Assembly (NCBI RefSeq): GCF_003583985.1
Contig: NZ_QXML01000006.1
Location: forward strand, 287,391-351,390
Length of the DNA: 64,000 nt
Reading direction: 5' to 3'
Source of the DNA: Algoriphagus lacus
GTDB lineage: Bacteria > Bacteroidota > Bacteroidia > Cytophagales > Cyclobacteriaceae
Shown here: positions 26,111 to 35,577 of the stretch, piece by piece
Layout of the letters: every line of letters begins with the position of its first letter
Numbering within the stretch: position 1 is the first letter of the stretch
Notes under the pieces: model-generated
Databases searched by the model: none
Seen by the model: only the letters and a program-made list of their open reading frames with translations
What the model was told of the DNA's origin: nothing
Translations under genes and position numbers: made by a program

Positions 26111-27055
26111 ATGAAAGAAGTTCAGATCAACGGAGTCCGGGTTCGTGCCGGTCAGTCTGTGAATATAGAATTACCGATTGCCAAGCTTCCCACCCATACA
26201 CTAATCGATTTACCGATTTTTATTAGATCCTCGAAAAACGAAGGTCCGGTGGTACTGATCTCCGGAGGTGTTCACGGCGATGAAATCAACGGTGTGGTAA
26301 CAGCTAAAAAGATCCTCGAAGAAATTGACCAAGGGTTAGAATTATTGAAGGGAACACTCATCATCATCCCTCTCGTCAACATTTATGGATTTCTGTCAAA
26401 TAGTAGGACTTTTCCGGATGGGAGAGATTTAAACCGAAGTTTCCCAGGAAGCAAAAAAGGATCACTGGCCTCCAGAATAGCCTTCATAATAAATGAGGAA
26501 ATAATCCCACAGATTGACTTGGGAATTGATTTTCATACCGGCGGAAGAATGCTCTCCAATCACCCCCAAATCCGGGTGGATTTCAAGGACAAAGTCGGTG
26601 TGGATTTGGCCAAGGCCTTTGGGACTCACTTTGTAGTCAATTCCAAACACATCGAAAAGTCCTTTCGAAAAACGGCCTACAAAGCCCGAAAGCATCTTTT
26701 GGTTTTTGAAGGAGGCGAATCAATGAGGCTGGACAATTATGCAATCGAGGAGGGAATCACCGGTACAAAGCGCCTACTTCATTATTTGGATATGATCAAT
26801 GCTCCGCAGATCCCTCAAAACACACTGATTCTTAAGTCTTCCGAATGGACGAGAGCCAAGGCATCGGGGATTTTTTATTCCTCTGTCAAGTTGGGAGATG
26901 AAGTTAAAAAGGGTCAAATAATTGCCAGAATTTCAGACCCTTATGGGCAAGTTATCGTGCCAGTAAAAGCTAGTACCAACGGGCATGTAATCGGATTGAA
27001 CAACAATCCGGTGATCAATGTCGGAGATGCCTTAGTCCATATCGGAAAGGAATAG
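26111..27055 (+). CDS. Succinylglutamate desuccinylase/aspartoacylase family protein
   Basis: 314 residues from ATG 26111 (MKEVQINGVRV); the longer frame overlaps the divergent murB start. A zinc carboxypeptidase-like (M14) fold: GGVHGDE with zinc His and Glu, GRDLNRSFPG (Arg), and DFHTGG with the second zinc His; catalytic Glu is probably in VFEGGE. The C-terminal ~60 residues form a biotinyl-lipoyl-like beta barrel (LGDEVKKGQIIARI). Cleaves N-acyl groups from amino acids or related compounds. A distant paralogue lies at 54231-55184. Confidence 0.88.
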   Translation: MKEVQINGVRVRAGQSVNIELPIAKLPTHTLIDLPIFIRSSKNEGPVVLISGGVHGDEINGVVTAKKILEEIDQGLELLKGTLIIIPLVNIYGFLSNSRTFPDGRDLNRSFPGSKKGSLASRIAFIINEEIIPQIDLGIDFHTGGRMLSNHPQIRVDFKDKVGVDLAKAFGTHFVVNSKHIEKSFRKTAYKARKHLLVFEGGESMRLDNYAIEEGITGTKRLLHYLDMINAPQIPQNTLILKSSEWTRAKASGIFYSSVKLGDEVKKGQIIARISDPYGQVIVPVKASTNGHVIGLNNNPVINVGDALVHIGKE

Positions 27056-27096
27056 TGATGATTTCTTCCAATTAACCTCCATTGAGTTCAAATGAA

Positions 27097-27129
27097 AAAA
27101 GCACCGATTTCCCGGTGCTTTTATTTTTT
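27097..27129. terminator. Bidirectional intrinsic terminator
   Basis: AAAAGCACCG / CCGGTGCTTTT (bulge at the loop edge), A-run before and T-run after, between convergent genes. Confidence 0.85.
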
Positions 27130-27141
27130 TTAATTGGTGGA

Positions 27142-28872
27142 TTAGCTAAAATACTTTCTCAGACCTTCCAATCTTGCTACCAATTCGGCTTCTACTTTTC
27201 GGTAATCTGCCGGATTTGCAAGTGGAGCGTGAACGGAGAAATAATATTTGATTTTAGGCTCCGTACCGGAAGGCCGCGCTGATATTTTACTTCCGTCAGC
27301 AAGATAAAACTGCATCACGTTCGACTTGTCCATATCCAACTTTTCTACTTTTCCGGATTTCAAATCGGTTACCGTTGAATTTTTCACATCAACAATTCGC
27401 TCCACAGCAATCCCATTCATTTCTGATGGTGGATTGGTACGGAAGTCGGCCATCAATTTCTGAATTTGTTCGGCACCGTCTTTTCCTTTTTTGGTCACTG
27501 AGATCAGGGACTCCTTATAAAACTCGAATTCGCTGTAGATTTCTGCCAATACCTGGAATACGTTCTTTCCCTTGGTCTTGAAGTAAGCGATCAATTCAGC
27601 CACCATAGCGCAGGCGCTGACACCGTCTTTATCCCGTACAAAATCACCAACCAGATATCCGTATGATTCCTCTCCACCTCCGATGAAGGTTTCTTTTCCC
27701 TCCAGGTCACGGATGATCGCAGCGATATTTTTAAATCCGGTAAGCACATTAAAGCATTTTACACCGAAGCCAGCCGCCATGTCATTGATCAGCTCGGTGG
27801 TTACAATGGTGTTGACCATAAATTGCTTTCCGTTCAGCTTTCCTCCTTCTTTCCATCTGCTGAGTAAATAATAGGTAAGGAGCGTCCCGGTTTGATTGCC
27901 GTTCAAAAGTTCGAATTCTCCCTTCTCATTGGGAACCACAGCGGCGTATCGATCTCCGTCCGGATCACAGGCCAAGACCAGTTCGGCTCCTACTTTTTTA
28001 CCCAATTCCACAGAGAGGGTCAAGGCCTCTGCTTCTTCAGGATTGGGATAAATCACTGTAGGGAAAGTTCCATCCGGCTCGATCTGCTCTTTTACGACAT
28101 GTATATTTTCAAAACCGAAAGCTTTCAACGCTGCAGGAACCATCTTTCCTGAAGCTCCATGGATTGGAGAAAAAACGATCGGCATGTTTTTTTGAGCTTG
28201 GATTTGGGCTTTGGCCAAGCTCAGTCCTTTCACTAAGTCTAAATAAATGGCGTCAAAATCTGACTCGATGTAATGGAACAACGCATCGTTTTTATTCCAG
28301 TTTACCTGTTCAAAAGAGGTGATTTTTTGAACTTCTTTGATGATGTTGGTGTCATGTGGTGCCACCACCTGAGCACCATCTTCCCAATAAGCTTTGTATC
28401 CGTTATATTCCTTTGGATTGTGTGAGGCGGTGATCATTACGCCACTTTTGCAACCAAAGTGCCTCACTGCAAAAGAAAGCATCGGAGTGGGGCGCATTTC
28501 TCTGAAATAGAGGACATGAATCCCATTTGCAGTGAATACATCTGCTGTGGTTTTTGCAAAAAGGGTATTGTTTATTCTACTGTCATGGGTGATTGCTACT
28601 TTGATTTCCTGCCCAGGAAAGCATTGCAATAAATAGTTTGCAAGACCTTGGGTGGCCATCCCTACCGTATAAACATTCATCCGGTTGGTGCCCACACCCA
28701 TGAGACCTCTAAGGCCTCCGGTACCGAATTCCAGATCCTGATAAAAGGAATCCACCAATTCGGTTGGACTGTCGGTCATTAATTTTTTGATTGATGCCTT
28801 GGTTTCAGCATCCACATTTCCATCCAGCCAGCTTTGGGCTTTGCTTAGAATTGCAGGGTCGATTGAACTCAT
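27142..28872 (-). CDS. Phospho-sugar mutase (phosphoglucomutase/phosphomannomutase)
   Basis: 576 residues, the length of PgcA/PGM2-type enzymes. Four-domain alpha-D-phosphohexomutase: phosphoserine loop MITASHNPKEYNGYK, magnesium loop ACDPDGDRYA, sugar-binding GGGEESYGY and phosphate-binding RPSGTEPKIKYYF. Interconverts glucose-1-P and glucose-6-P (possibly also mannose phosphates) in the cytoplasm, feeding polysaccharide and cell-wall precursor synthesis. Transcribed alone. Confidence 0.95.
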   Translation of the reverse strand: MSSIDPAILSKAQSWLDGNVDAETKASIKKLMTDSPTELVDSFYQDLEFGTGGLRGLMGVGTNRMNVYTVGMATQGLANYLLQCFPGQEIKVAITHDSRINNTLFAKTTADVFTANGIHVLYFREMRPTPMLSFAVRHFGCKSGVMITASHNPKEYNGYKAYWEDGAQVVAPHDTNIIKEVQKITSFEQVNWNKNDALFHYIESDFDAIYLDLVKGLSLAKAQIQAQKNMPIVFSPIHGASGKMVPAALKAFGFENIHVVKEQIEPDGTFPTVIYPNPEEAEALTLSVELGKKVGAELVLACDPDGDRYAAVVPNEKGEFELLNGNQTGTLLTYYLLSRWKEGGKLNGKQFMVNTIVTTELINDMAAGFGVKCFNVLTGFKNIAAIIRDLEGKETFIGGGEESYGYLVGDFVRDKDGVSACAMVAELIAYFKTKGKNVFQVLAEIYSEFEFYKESLISVTKKGKDGAEQIQKLMADFRTNPPSEMNGIAVERIVDVKNSTVTDLKSGKVEKLDMDKSNVMQFYLADGSKISARPSGTEPKIKYYFSVHAPLANPADYRKVEAELVARLEGLRKYFS

Positions 28873-29056
28873 TTCTGTTTAAAAATTTCAGTGTGGTTCT
28901 AAGTTATAGAAAATGTCAAAAATTGCCACCCCGTCAAAAAAAATGATCAAACTCAAATTTGGACATAGTAAGTTGGAGGCATAAGATTTGGCTTGATTTT
29001 TATATACTTAGAATAACCTTACTTTAGAATTCCAATCGCCCCGAGCTCCTGAGATT

Positions 29057-29920
29057 ATGTCCTTTCGATTTTGCGTATTTACCGTGCTGTTGATGTTGCC
29101 TTTTAGGCTTTTTGCCTGGTCAGCTTTTGAACCTTTGACTGATCCCAAATCCAAGGATTTTGAAAGTGAAAACCCGGAAAATCAAATTACAGTAAGGGAA
29201 TCAACCACGGAACTTCAGATTGCTGTAGGGGAGTCAATTTTTGTTTTTGGAAAAGCAAAGGGCACTTTGGATAAGGTAAAAGTAGGTATGCATGTTTTGC
29301 CCTTTTCCCAAAGCGCTGGCGCCGAAATTAATCAAAGCACCTTTTCCAAAGTGAGCTGGAAAAGGCTTAAGAACGGTTCGATTCAAATCCAATCTTCTTA
29401 CAATCCTTGGCCGGCCATTTTGACTTGGACCGTATTTGCAAATGGAGATTTGAAAATGGAAGCATCAGCCCCTTCTATTCAAACTTCTGAAGAGGGATGG
29501 CTGGGTTTGGGATTTAATTTTCCTGACAGAATGCTAAGTCAGGTTTCCTGGAAAAATGGCCAATCCGCTTCTGACCCAAACTCAAGCATTTGGAAAAATT
29601 CCAGTTTTATCCCAATGGCCGATCCGGAGTTGGAAATGACTGTTGACGTTAGAGGTTTTTTTCAACCCGTTCAGCAGGTGAAACTGGAATTTGAAACAGT
29701 GACTGTAGATATTCGATCTGAAACCTCAGGTTTGTTTTTAGGCTTGGGTCATCCTGAAAATCAGGACAATACTTTTCCCAAGATCAATTCAGATATGGCT
29801 TTTCTATTCAATCAGCAGGGACCAAGATCCAATTCTTTACCTCAGGCACCTTCAGAAAGCGCAGTTGTAGAAAATACCGTTTCTCTAAATCCTCTTGTTC
29901 TTTGGTTTCATTTTCAATAA
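29057..29920 (+). CDS. Exported beta-rich protein of unknown function upstream of a GH2 glycosidase
   Basis: 287 residues with a Sec signal (cleaved near RLFAW). The mature sequence is rich in Thr, Ser, Trp and short beta strands (KNGSIQIQSSYNPWPAILTW, FANGDLKMEAS, EEGWLGLGFNFP), reminiscent of the jelly-roll/mutarotase-like part of glycoside hydrolases, though no catalytic residue can be assigned. Only 27 bp separate its stop from the GH2 gene, so the two are probably co-transcribed and work on the same glycan. Family not recognised. Confidence 0.7.
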   Translation: MSFRFCVFTVLLMLPFRLFAWSAFEPLTDPKSKDFESENPENQITVRESTTELQIAVGESIFVFGKAKGTLDKVKVGMHVLPFSQSAGAEINQSTFSKVSWKRLKNGSIQIQSSYNPWPAILTWTVFANGDLKMEASAPSIQTSEEGWLGLGFNFPDRMLSQVSWKNGQSASDPNSSIWKNSSFIPMADPELEMTVDVRGFFQPVQQVKLEFETVTVDIRSETSGLFLGLGHPENQDNTFPKINSDMAFLFNQQGPRSNSLPQAPSESAVVENTVSLNPLVLWFHFQ

Positions 29921-29947
29921 GTTCAGCTATCACTTACTTAGCTGACT

Positions 29948-31765
29948 ATGAGATCAATTTTCATTTTACTCCTTTTTTCGTTTTGTCTAGAAAGTTTTTC
30001 GCAAACGGCCCGATTAAAAACACCCTGGACTGACCAAGTTAATTCGGAAGCCCCACTTCAGGAATATCCGCGTCCTCAATTGGTTCGTGGAACTTGGCAA
30101 AACCTCAACGGGCAGTGGGATTATTCTATTCTGCCCAAAGGAAGTTTTCCTGAAGCAGGTTTTGCAGGAAAAATCACCGTTCCATTTGCTGTTGAGTCTT
30201 ACCTTTCCGGTGTTCAGCAAACTGTAGGGCCTGAAAATGAGCTCTGGTACGAGCGAAATTTTGACCTGGCTTTGGACAGAAAAGGAAAGCGGATTCTGAT
30301 ACATTTTGGCGCGGTTGATTGGGAAGCGGAAGTTTGGGTCAACGGTTCTTCCATTGGTACACATAAAGGAGGTTTTGACGGCTTTAGTTTTGACATCACA
30401 GACCATCTTGTCAAAGGAAAAACCCAAAAGATCCGCGTGCGGGTTTGGGATCCCAGTGATTCGGGACCACAGCCTCGAGGCAAGCAGGTCAAAGAACCCC
30501 GTGGAATTTGGTACACTCCTGTGACCGGAATTTGGCAGACGGTTTGGCTGGAGGCCGTTCCTGTGAGTTACATTTCTTCTCTTTTCTCTATGACGGATTG
30601 GGAAAATTCTGTTCAGGCATTTTACCCGGAAATAAAAAATCCAAAGCCCGGCCAGGAAGTGGAAGTTAGCTTAATTGAAAGCGGCAAGCCTGTAGCGAGC
30701 TTTAAAGCCCAGGCAAATCAACCAGCTCCTGTTAAAATCTCCAATCCAAAGCTTTGGTCTCCCGAATCTCCGTTTTTGTATGAAGTGTCCGTGAAGCTTT
30801 TTGAGGGTAAAAAGTTGATCGAGGAGGTAAAATCGTATGCTGCTTACCGAGATATCCGAATGGCCAAGGCTTCCGATGGACATCAGCGAATGTTCCTAAA
30901 TGGAAAACCCCTTTTCCAATATGGTCCTCTGGATCAAGGTTGGTGGCCTGATGGATTGTATACCGCTCCCACGGATGAGGCTTTGCTTTTCGACATCGAA
31001 AAAACAAAGGAAATGGGCTTTAACATGATCCGAAAGCATGTGAAGGTTGAACCTGCACGTTGGTATTACCATGCTGATAAGTTGGGAATGCTAGTCTGGC
31101 AGGACATGCCGAGCGGGGATATGGGAAATCGATGGGAAGTCCGACCAGGAATCATCAGGGAAGGAATGAACAAAGACAGAACGCCAGAATCTGAAGAAAT
31201 TTTCAAAACAGAATGGAAAGAAATTATCAACGAGTTTAGGTTTTTTCCCTCTATTGTCGTCTGGGTTCCCTTTAATGAGGCTTGGGGACAGTTCAAAACT
31301 ACTGAAATTACCAAGCTTACCCGGGATCAGGATCCGAGCCGTCTGATCAATTCTGCCAGTGGCGGTAATTTTGAGATGCAGGGAACCAAAGTGGTAGGAG
31401 ATATCATGGACCTGCACAACTATCCTGATCCAGTCATGCCTGATCCGGGAATATTCGGGTCGCAAAATATTCTGGTCTTGGGAGAGTATGGAGGATTAGG
31501 CTTGCCCATTGAAGGTCACACCTGGCAACTGAAAGACAATTGGGGTTATCAGAGTTTCAAAACCCAGGAAGAATTAAAAGCCAGATATTCCATTCTCTTG
31601 GAAGATTTGTCCAAAATGATTCCAAAAGGACTGGCTGCTGCGATTTACACCCAAACCACCGATGTGGAAATTGAAACCAACGGATTGATGACCTATGACC
31701 GCCAAATCATAAAAATAGCTGTGGAAGAGTTGAAAAAATTACACGAGAAATTGTACGCCAAATAA
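29948..31765 (+). CDS. Glycoside hydrolase family 2 protein (beta-galactosidase/glucuronidase-like)
   Basis: 605 residues with a signal peptide ending near SFSQ. Domain order: sugar-binding jelly roll (~45-210; LNGQWDYSI, WYERNF, EVWVNGSSIGTHKGGFDGFSFDIT), Ig-like domain (~215-295), TIM barrel (~300-600). General acid/base is Glu444 in PFNEAWG and nucleophile is Glu513 in VLGEYGG. Shorter than LacZ because the C-terminal beta domains are absent. Exact sugar specificity (galactose, mannose, glucuronate) cannot be read from the sequence. Strong terminator follows. Confidence 0.93.
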   Translation: MRSIFILLLFSFCLESFSQTARLKTPWTDQVNSEAPLQEYPRPQLVRGTWQNLNGQWDYSILPKGSFPEAGFAGKITVPFAVESYLSGVQQTVGPENELWYERNFDLALDRKGKRILIHFGAVDWEAEVWVNGSSIGTHKGGFDGFSFDITDHLVKGKTQKIRVRVWDPSDSGPQPRGKQVKEPRGIWYTPVTGIWQTVWLEAVPVSYISSLFSMTDWENSVQAFYPEIKNPKPGQEVEVSLIESGKPVASFKAQANQPAPVKISNPKLWSPESPFLYEVSVKLFEGKKLIEEVKSYAAYRDIRMAKASDGHQRMFLNGKPLFQYGPLDQGWWPDGLYTAPTDEALLFDIEKTKEMGFNMIRKHVKVEPARWYYHADKLGMLVWQDMPSGDMGNRWEVRPGIIREGMNKDRTPESEEIFKTEWKEIINEFRFFPSIVVWVPFNEAWGQFKTTEITKLTRDQDPSRLINSASGGNFEMQGTKVVGDIMDLHNYPDPVMPDPGIFGSQNILVLGEYGGLGLPIEGHTWQLKDNWGYQSFKTQEELKARYSILLEDLSKMIPKGLAAAIYTQTTDVEIETNGLMTYDRQIIKIAVEELKKLHEKLYAK

Positions 31766-31791
31766 GTGGTTAATCTTTGCTTCCATACATA

Positions 31792-31826
31792 AACCAAAAA
31801 AGCCGGTATTTCCGGCTTTTTTGGTT
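31792..31826. terminator. Bidirectional intrinsic terminator
   Basis: Perfect 15-bp stem AACCAAAAAAGCCGG / CCGGCTTTTTTGGTT with a 5-nt loop, between convergent GH2 and hppD. Confidence 0.92.
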
Positions 31827-31873
31827 TTATTGTTTTTTCAGGTATTTCAATTTGAGATACCTTAATCTCTGAA

Positions 31874-32968
31874 TCAAAGGTTTCCTCTCAGTGCCTGTTC
31901 CCGTTCGATGGCTTCGAAAAGTGCCTTGAAATTCCCTTTTCCAAAGGATTTTGCACCTTTTCGCTGAATGATTTCAAAGAAAAGTGTTGGGCGATCCTGT
32001 ACAGGCTTAGTGAAAATTTGAAGCAAGTACCCTTCTTCGTCTCTGTCGACTAAGATATTGAGGTCCTTCAGTGGCTGAATGTCTTCGTCGATTTTCCCGA
32101 CCCGATCCAACAAGTCATCATAGTAGGAAGCAGGGACCTCAAGAAATTCCACACCTCTTCTTCTCAATTCACTAACGGTATGACAGATATCATCGGTGGC
32201 AATGGCCATGTGCTGAACTCCCGGACCTCCGTAGAAATCCAAATACTCCTCAATCTGTGATTTTTTCTTTCCTTCGGCAGGTTCGTTGATTGGGAATTTG
32301 ATGTATCCGTTTCCGTTGGAAACTACCTTGGACATCAGAGCCGAATATTCAGTGGAGATGTCTTTGTCATCGAAAGTCAGGAGCAATTTGAAGCCCATGA
32401 CATTTTCATAAAACTCCACCCATCGGTTCATTTCTCCCAATTCCACATTGCCCACGCAGTGGTCGATGTATTTGAGACCGATGCCTTCTGATTTGTAGGT
32501 ACTTTTTCTTGCTTGGTAGCCCGGAAGAAACACACCAGTGTAGTTTTTACGCTCCACAAACGTGTGAATCGTTTCTCCATAAGTTTTGATGGAGGCCACC
32601 TTTACTTCACCAAATTGATCTTTGATTACCTCAGGTTTTGAAGCTGACTCAGCACCGCGTGAGGTAGTTTCCCACCAGGATTTTTCAGCATCGTCTACCC
32701 ATAAGGCAAGTACTTTTACTCCATCTCCATGTCTTCGAATATGATCCGCGATGGGATGCTCTGAGCTTAGTGGAGAGGTCAGTACCAGTCGGATTTTATC
32801 CTGCTTGAGAACATACGATGCGCGGTCGCGCACTCCTGTTTCAGGTCCTGCGTAGGCAATCAATTCAAACCCGAATGCATATTGGTAGAAAAGTGCACTC
32901 TGCTTGGCATTGCCAACGTACAGTTCCACGTAATCGGTCCCGTTGATGGGAAGAAAATCTTCAGTCAT
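31874..32968 (-). CDS. hppD: 4-hydroxyphenylpyruvate dioxygenase
   Basis: 364 residues, normal length. Two VOC-type domains; the non-heme iron ligands are His170 (YIDHCVGNV), His253 (VQHMAIAT) and Glu332 (FFEIIQR). It oxidises 4-hydroxyphenylpyruvate to homogentisate in tyrosine degradation or pigment/quinone synthesis. Homogentisate dioxygenase is not nearby. An exact TACCTTTG -7 box lies upstream. Confidence 0.96.
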   Translation of the reverse strand: MTEDFLPINGTDYVELYVGNAKQSALFYQYAFGFELIAYAGPETGVRDRASYVLKQDKIRLVLTSPLSSEHPIADHIRRHGDGVKVLALWVDDAEKSWWETTSRGAESASKPEVIKDQFGEVKVASIKTYGETIHTFVERKNYTGVFLPGYQARKSTYKSEGIGLKYIDHCVGNVELGEMNRWVEFYENVMGFKLLLTFDDKDISTEYSALMSKVVSNGNGYIKFPINEPAEGKKKSQIEEYLDFYGGPGVQHMAIATDDICHTVSELRRRGVEFLEVPASYYDDLLDRVGKIDEDIQPLKDLNILVDRDEEGYLLQIFTKPVQDRPTLFFEIIQRKGAKSFGKGNFKALFEAIEREQALRGNL

Positions 32969-33001
32969 GGCTCAGTTAAATTTGGGTTGAGTATTCTTTG
33001 T

Positions 33002-33009
33002 CAAAGGTA
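33002..33009 (-). promoter_or_regulatory. Bacteroidota-type -7 box for hppD
   Basis: Minus strand TACCTTTG, exact TAnnTTTG, 33 bp upstream of the hppD ATG; several TTTG words lie further upstream but not at the ideal spacing. Confidence 0.4.
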
Positions 33010-33159
33010 AAAACAAAGCCAAAGATTATTTGGTTTTTGACTCATTCTTTTTTCCGGTATTCCCCATGAAATTAAACGCTCACAGGTTATACGGATGTCT
33101 TCAGGTAAAAGCTATAGCCTAAGTTTAAAACCTGAGTAAGCTTTGAGCCAAACAGCTGC

Positions 33160-34161
33160 CTATTCCTGAGGATTCTGATTTTTCCAAAGTGTGATCCAGG
33201 CTAAGATCAAGAATGTCAAGCCCCAACTGCCAATTGCCGTATCCATCGTGAGCCAAAGCAAAAAGAAATAGTAAGGAATGGCCAATCCAAATCCAATCAA
33301 AAATTTCCAGGTGGAACTGAATACCTCATCCTGGACAGAAGACTTTTTCCAAAGCCACAGCCAATACAGCGGGAAATGAAAAATCTTCATCAATTTATTT
33401 CCCAGGCCGTTAATTGGTCCTATCGGATTCTGCACTTGGCCGGTTTCCAAAAAAGTCTCCACCTCAACTTTAGAAGTGAGGTCCACATCATTATCTATCA
33501 ATTTTTGGAGGGTTTCGGGGTAGTTTTCATCTGGAATATCCACAATCAGGGATTTCAGGGCGCTTTCTACCGCCTTGGTCAGTTTTCCGGATTGCCCGGG
33601 AGGCATATCCACTGGGATGATTTTCCCAAATGTTATCCTAACGGTACTTCCTGACCGCATGTGCGCACTGAATCCAAGTCCAACAGGCAGAATAACAGGC
33701 TCCAGTTCCGGATATTTTTCTTTCAGTCCAAAGGCCATCCGGGTAAAGCCTTTGCTCAAAGGTCTCAGATTTCTCACGAGACTGTGGCTGCCTTCAGCAA
33801 AGATCACCACTGTTCCGTTTTTGCGGAGCACTTCAAAGGTTTCGTCAAAGGTCTGTTGGTTTTGCTGGATGGTGGAAAATCCATCCCGTACCCGATACAC
33901 CGGGAGCATCCGGATGTAATGGAGGACTTTGGAAATAAAAGGATTGACAAAAACTGCAGCTCTGGTCAAAAACCAGGGATTTAATCGGGTATGTGTAGCT
34001 AAAAGCAGGGGGTCAATCAAGGCATTCTGATGGTTGGCCACCAAAATTACCGGACGGTTTTTGGGGAGGTTTTCTTTGCCTTCGACAATGATTTTTTTGA
34101 AGTAGCCATGCAGCGCAACTTTTACGAGCAGTCGGAGAATGGCGTTAAAAAGGTCTTTCAT
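33160..34161 (-). CDS. 1-acyl-sn-glycerol-3-phosphate acyltransferase (PlsC-type)
   Basis: 333 residues from ATG 34161 (MKDLFNAILRLLVKVA). The acyltransferase motifs are NHQNALID (HX4D, residues ~44-49), the R(A/G)AVFVNP block, FAEGSHS, and the later PVGLGF block. Two hydrophobic helices at the C-terminus anchor it in the membrane. Transfers acyl groups to lysophosphatidate or a related lipid in phospholipid synthesis. Its ATG overlaps the stop of the preceding BASS symporter gene (ATGA), so translation is coupled. Confidence 0.88.
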   Translation of the reverse strand: MKDLFNAILRLLVKVALHGYFKKIIVEGKENLPKNRPVILVANHQNALIDPLLLATHTRLNPWFLTRAAVFVNPFISKVLHYIRMLPVYRVRDGFSTIQQNQQTFDETFEVLRKNGTVVIFAEGSHSLVRNLRPLSKGFTRMAFGLKEKYPELEPVILPVGLGFSAHMRSGSTVRITFGKIIPVDMPPGQSGKLTKAVESALKSLIVDIPDENYPETLQKLIDNDVDLTSKVEVETFLETGQVQNPIGPINGLGNKLMKIFHFPLYWLWLWKKSSVQDEVFSSTWKFLIGFGLAIPYYFFLLWLTMDTAIGSWGLTFLILAWITLWKNQNPQE

Positions 34162-35063
34162 TTTTTTAATTTCCAAAGGCTGGCAACGGTCATTCCTGAA
34201 ATCAGATGCCAAATGCCCCACCAAGCAGTAATGATAGCCATCCCGCCGAGGCCTTCAAAGTAAGTGAAAATCAAAACGAGCCCCAAGCCGGAATTCTGAA
34301 TTCCTGTTTCAATGGTTATGGTCTTCACATCTGCCAATGGAAGCCCTCCCAGCTTTCCTGTTAAAAAACCTGCAGCAAGTGCAATGAAGTTGTGGGCCAA
34401 TACCCAAAGGAAAATGACTCCGATATACTTGAGAAACAGCTCAAAGTTGCCTGCAAAAGCCAACACAACAAAGGCTGCAAAAATCAAGATGCTAAGCGGT
34501 TTAAGGACTTTAGATGCCTTTTCCGCAAATTTTGGAGCCTTGTGATGGGTGATGATTCCTAAAATCAACGGAATGCCCAAGATGATCCCAACCGTAAAAA
34601 AGACTTCCTGAATGTCCAGACTTATTTCCCGAAGCAGGAGGGAAGTCGGTTCGTAAAACCCTGCCCAAAGCGCAAAATTCAGTGGAGTCACCACAATGGC
34701 CAAGACGCTTGAAAATGCAGTCAAACTAACAGATAGAGCAGTGTTTCCTTTGGCGAAATTAGTCAGAAAGTTGGAGACGTTGCCACCTGGACATGCCGCG
34801 ACCAAAAACATCCCTAAGGCCACACTGGGGGGAGGCTGAACCAAGGAAATAAGCACCCAGGTCAGAAATGGAAGAGCTACAAATTGGGAAAAAACACCTA
34901 AGAAAAACCCTTTAGGATTTTTGATGAGGTACCTGAAGTCTTCCCACCTGAGATCCAATGCCACTCCGTACATGATCAGGGCCAAGGCCAAGTTGAGCAA
35001 AAGTAAATCTCCTTGAGAGAAATTCAGCCGGATAGAGTCAAGCGGGTTGGGTGTGGACATCAC
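34158..35063 (-). CDS. Bile acid:sodium symporter family (BASS) transporter
   Basis: 301 residues, eight to ten membrane helices. BASS landmarks: LALIMYGVALDLRWEDF, PFLTWVLISLV, AACPGGNVSNFLTNFAKGNTALSVSLTA, and TIETGIQNSGLGLVL. Members carry organic acids, pantoate, pyruvate or bile acids with sodium across the inner membrane; the substrate is unknown. It forms an overlapping operon with plsC-like gene (4-bp overlap). A second in-frame ATG directly follows the first. Confidence 0.92.
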   Translation of the reverse strand: MMSTPNPLDSIRLNFSQGDLLLLNLALALIMYGVALDLRWEDFRYLIKNPKGFFLGVFSQFVALPFLTWVLISLVQPPPSVALGMFLVAACPGGNVSNFLTNFAKGNTALSVSLTAFSSVLAIVVTPLNFALWAGFYEPTSLLLREISLDIQEVFFTVGIILGIPLILGIITHHKAPKFAEKASKVLKPLSILIFAAFVVLAFAGNFELFLKYIGVIFLWVLAHNFIALAAGFLTGKLGGLPLADVKTITIETGIQNSGLGLVLIFTYFEGLGGMAIITAWWGIWHLISGMTVASLWKLKK

Positions 35064-35210
35064 CCGAAAATCACTTGAAAAGTGGAGAAAACAAAATAAT
35101 CTCCAAGTAAGTCAGTTTAACTTGTTAATGGCTATTTGAATTACTCCCGTTCAACCTGTTTTCCAGCATTCTTTTTCAGAACTTAAGCCCAGCTATTAAC
35201 CATTTTATTC

Positions 35211-35570
35211 ATGGATATTCCTTTTCAAATCGTTCCTAAACTCCCAGCAAGAAATCTTGAGGAAACCCGGATTTATTTTGAAACTCAGCTTGAGTTTTCT
35301 ACCCAAAGCCGATATCCGGATTACCTGATCATGAAAAAAGGATTATCCGAATTGCACTTTTTTAGTTTTCGTGATTTGGATCCTCTGACCAGTTATGCTC
35401 AGGTGTATATCCGTTTGCAATCAGGAATTGAGGATTTGTATGCGGATTATCTGAAAAGAGGGGTTGCAATTCATCCAAACGGCGCTTTGGAAAACAAGCC
35501 TTGGGGCACGAAAGAATTTGCCCTTCTGGATCCCAATCACACCTTGCTGACCTTTGGCCAATTGAGCTAA
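35211..35570 (+). CDS. VOC superfamily / bleomycin-resistance-type protein
   Basis: 119 residues. Single glyoxalase fold with FQIVPKLPARNLEETRIYFETQLEFST at the start, a YLIMKKGLSELHFF strand, and the WGTKEFALLDPNHTLLTFGQ end typical of bleomycin-binding proteins. These dimeric proteins bind a drug rather than cleave it, or act as dioxygenase-like enzymes in other cases. Seven bases separate its stop from the convergent GIN-protein gene, with no terminator. Confidence 0.85.
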   Translation: MDIPFQIVPKLPARNLEETRIYFETQLEFSTQSRYPDYLIMKKGLSELHFFSFRDLDPLTSYAQVYIRLQSGIEDLYADYLKRGVAIHPNGALENKPWGTKEFALLDPNHTLLTFGQLS

Positions 35571-35577
35571 TCAGGTA

